From Baffinella frigidus (Eukaryota; Cryptophyceae; Cryptomonadales; Baffinellaceae), in assembly GCA_026770585.1 (NCBI GenBank), contig MU646578.1, positions 469,295-482,163 on the forward strand: 12,869 nucleotides of DNA, written 5' to 3'. Positions 12,672-12,869 of this stretch are shown here, piece by piece (the stretch's first letter is position 1; every line of letters begins with the position of its first letter). The translations under genes and the position numbers were made by a program. A model generated the notes under the pieces. That model was not told the origin of the DNA. It saw only the letters and a program-made list of their open reading frames with translations, and did no database searches.

Positions 12672-12734
12672 CTTGCGGACGATGTGCGCCATTTTCAAGC
12701 CGGCCCACGGCTTCTTCCCCGATAGCATCTCAAC
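12672..12734 (-). CDS. Protein kinase exon, C-lobe subdomains IX-X
   Basis: Read on the minus strand, a CAG acceptor at 12737-12735 is followed by 63 nt (21 codons, phase 0 at both ends) and an AAG|GTTTGG donor. The peptide contains EMLSGKKPWAGL and AHIVRK. This matches the stretch of eukaryotic protein kinases after the activation segment, where W/V-E-(M/L)-L-(S/T)-G-x-x-P-(W/F) marks subdomain IX-X; the pattern fits TKL kinases best. It splices in frame to the exon at 12122-12054. The upstream catalytic exons (HRD, DFG) are not in the window and would lie past the right edge. The intron downstream starts with a telomere-like heptamer tract, and a broken copy of this exon lies 60 nt away. 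Motif and splice borders are seen directly; TKL assignment is inference. Confidence 0.82.
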
Positions 12735-12757
12735 CTGATTTAGGGCTTACGCTTGAG

Positions 12758-12869
12758 AGGTTTGGGTTTGGGGGTTTGGGGTTTGGGGTTTGGGGTTTGG
12801 GGTTTGGGGTTTGGGGTTTGGGGTTTGGGGTTTGGGGTTTGGGGTTTGGGGTTTGGGGTTTGGGGTTTG
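12758..12869. repeat. (TTTGGGG)n array at the window edge
   Basis: About fifteen uniform GGGTTTG units run to the last base. It is probably again an intron tract, between kinase exons, rather than a chromosome end, because the telomere variant is TTTGGGG and the kinase must continue beyond. Confidence 0.92.

Noticed and set aside
12758-12869. True chromosome end
   Set aside because: The array is TTTGGGG instead of the purer TTTAGGG, similar arrays occur in several introns, and the kinase gene must continue to the right.

Overview
This window looks like nuclear DNA of a eukaryotic alga, with many small exons on the minus strand embedded in repeat-rich introns. It is GC-rich and full of heptameric telomere-like repeats of the TTTAGGG (Arabidopsis) type. 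Spliceosomal exon borders can be read by eye: AG|GT donors and CAG acceptors. My best guess is a chromerid such as Chromera velia, because of the TTTAGGG-type repeats, GC-rich coiled-coil and kinase exons, and crowded short repeats. I hold this at about 50%; another alga (dinoflagellate, brown or green) is possible. No rRNA, tRNA, CRISPR array or bacterial-style gene was seen.

Right part (about 10.7-12.9 kb): three minus-strand exons join in frame to give the C-terminal lobe of a protein kinase, probably of the tyrosine-kinase-like (TKL) group. They are 12734-12672 (EMLSGKKPWAGL, subdomains IX-X), 12122-12054 (VGETPAVPENL) and 10878-10768 (CFSFNPAERPTFLEI, subdomain XI with the conserved RPTF). 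Each has one or more broken copies beside it. The last sits in a degenerate tandem array spanning 10.28-11.22 kb. The catalytic loop and N-lobe would lie beyond the right edge, past a (TTTGGGG)n tract.

Middle (about 8.1-10.3 kb): no convincing large exon. It holds MITE-like inverted-repeat elements, perfect hairpins, a 36-bp minisatellite and displaced plus-strand pieces of a coiled-coil exon.

Left and centre (about 0-8.4 kb): a long series of short minus-strand exons encodes charged, heptad-like coiled coil rich in E, R, A, Q and K. Well-supported exons are 7694-7443, 7171-7109, 6923-6825, 6569-6492, 6021-5980, 5071-4596, 3933-3802, four or more copies of an EAERICRGLDRA exon (3696-2740), 2227-2111 and 311-246. 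Nearly every one is a multiple of three, in phase 0 at both ends, and many exist in tandem copies. This suggests growth of the protein by duplication of symmetric exon-plus-intron units. Kinase and coiled-coil exons share strand and phase, so they may form one gene (kinase followed by a long coiled-coil tail) or two adjacent genes. The sequence alone does not decide this.

The introns are the most striking part. They are built from 7-bp tandem repeats (TTTAGGG, TGTAGGG, TTTGGGG, TTCCGGG, TTCATGG, GTGTCGG, CTTAGGG), each homogenised locally. They are nearly always C-rich in the sense (pre-mRNA) direction and run straight into the CAG acceptors. At least four families of short inverted-repeat elements have also inserted. 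One has a 5-bp target duplication and a paralogous empty site inside this same window.
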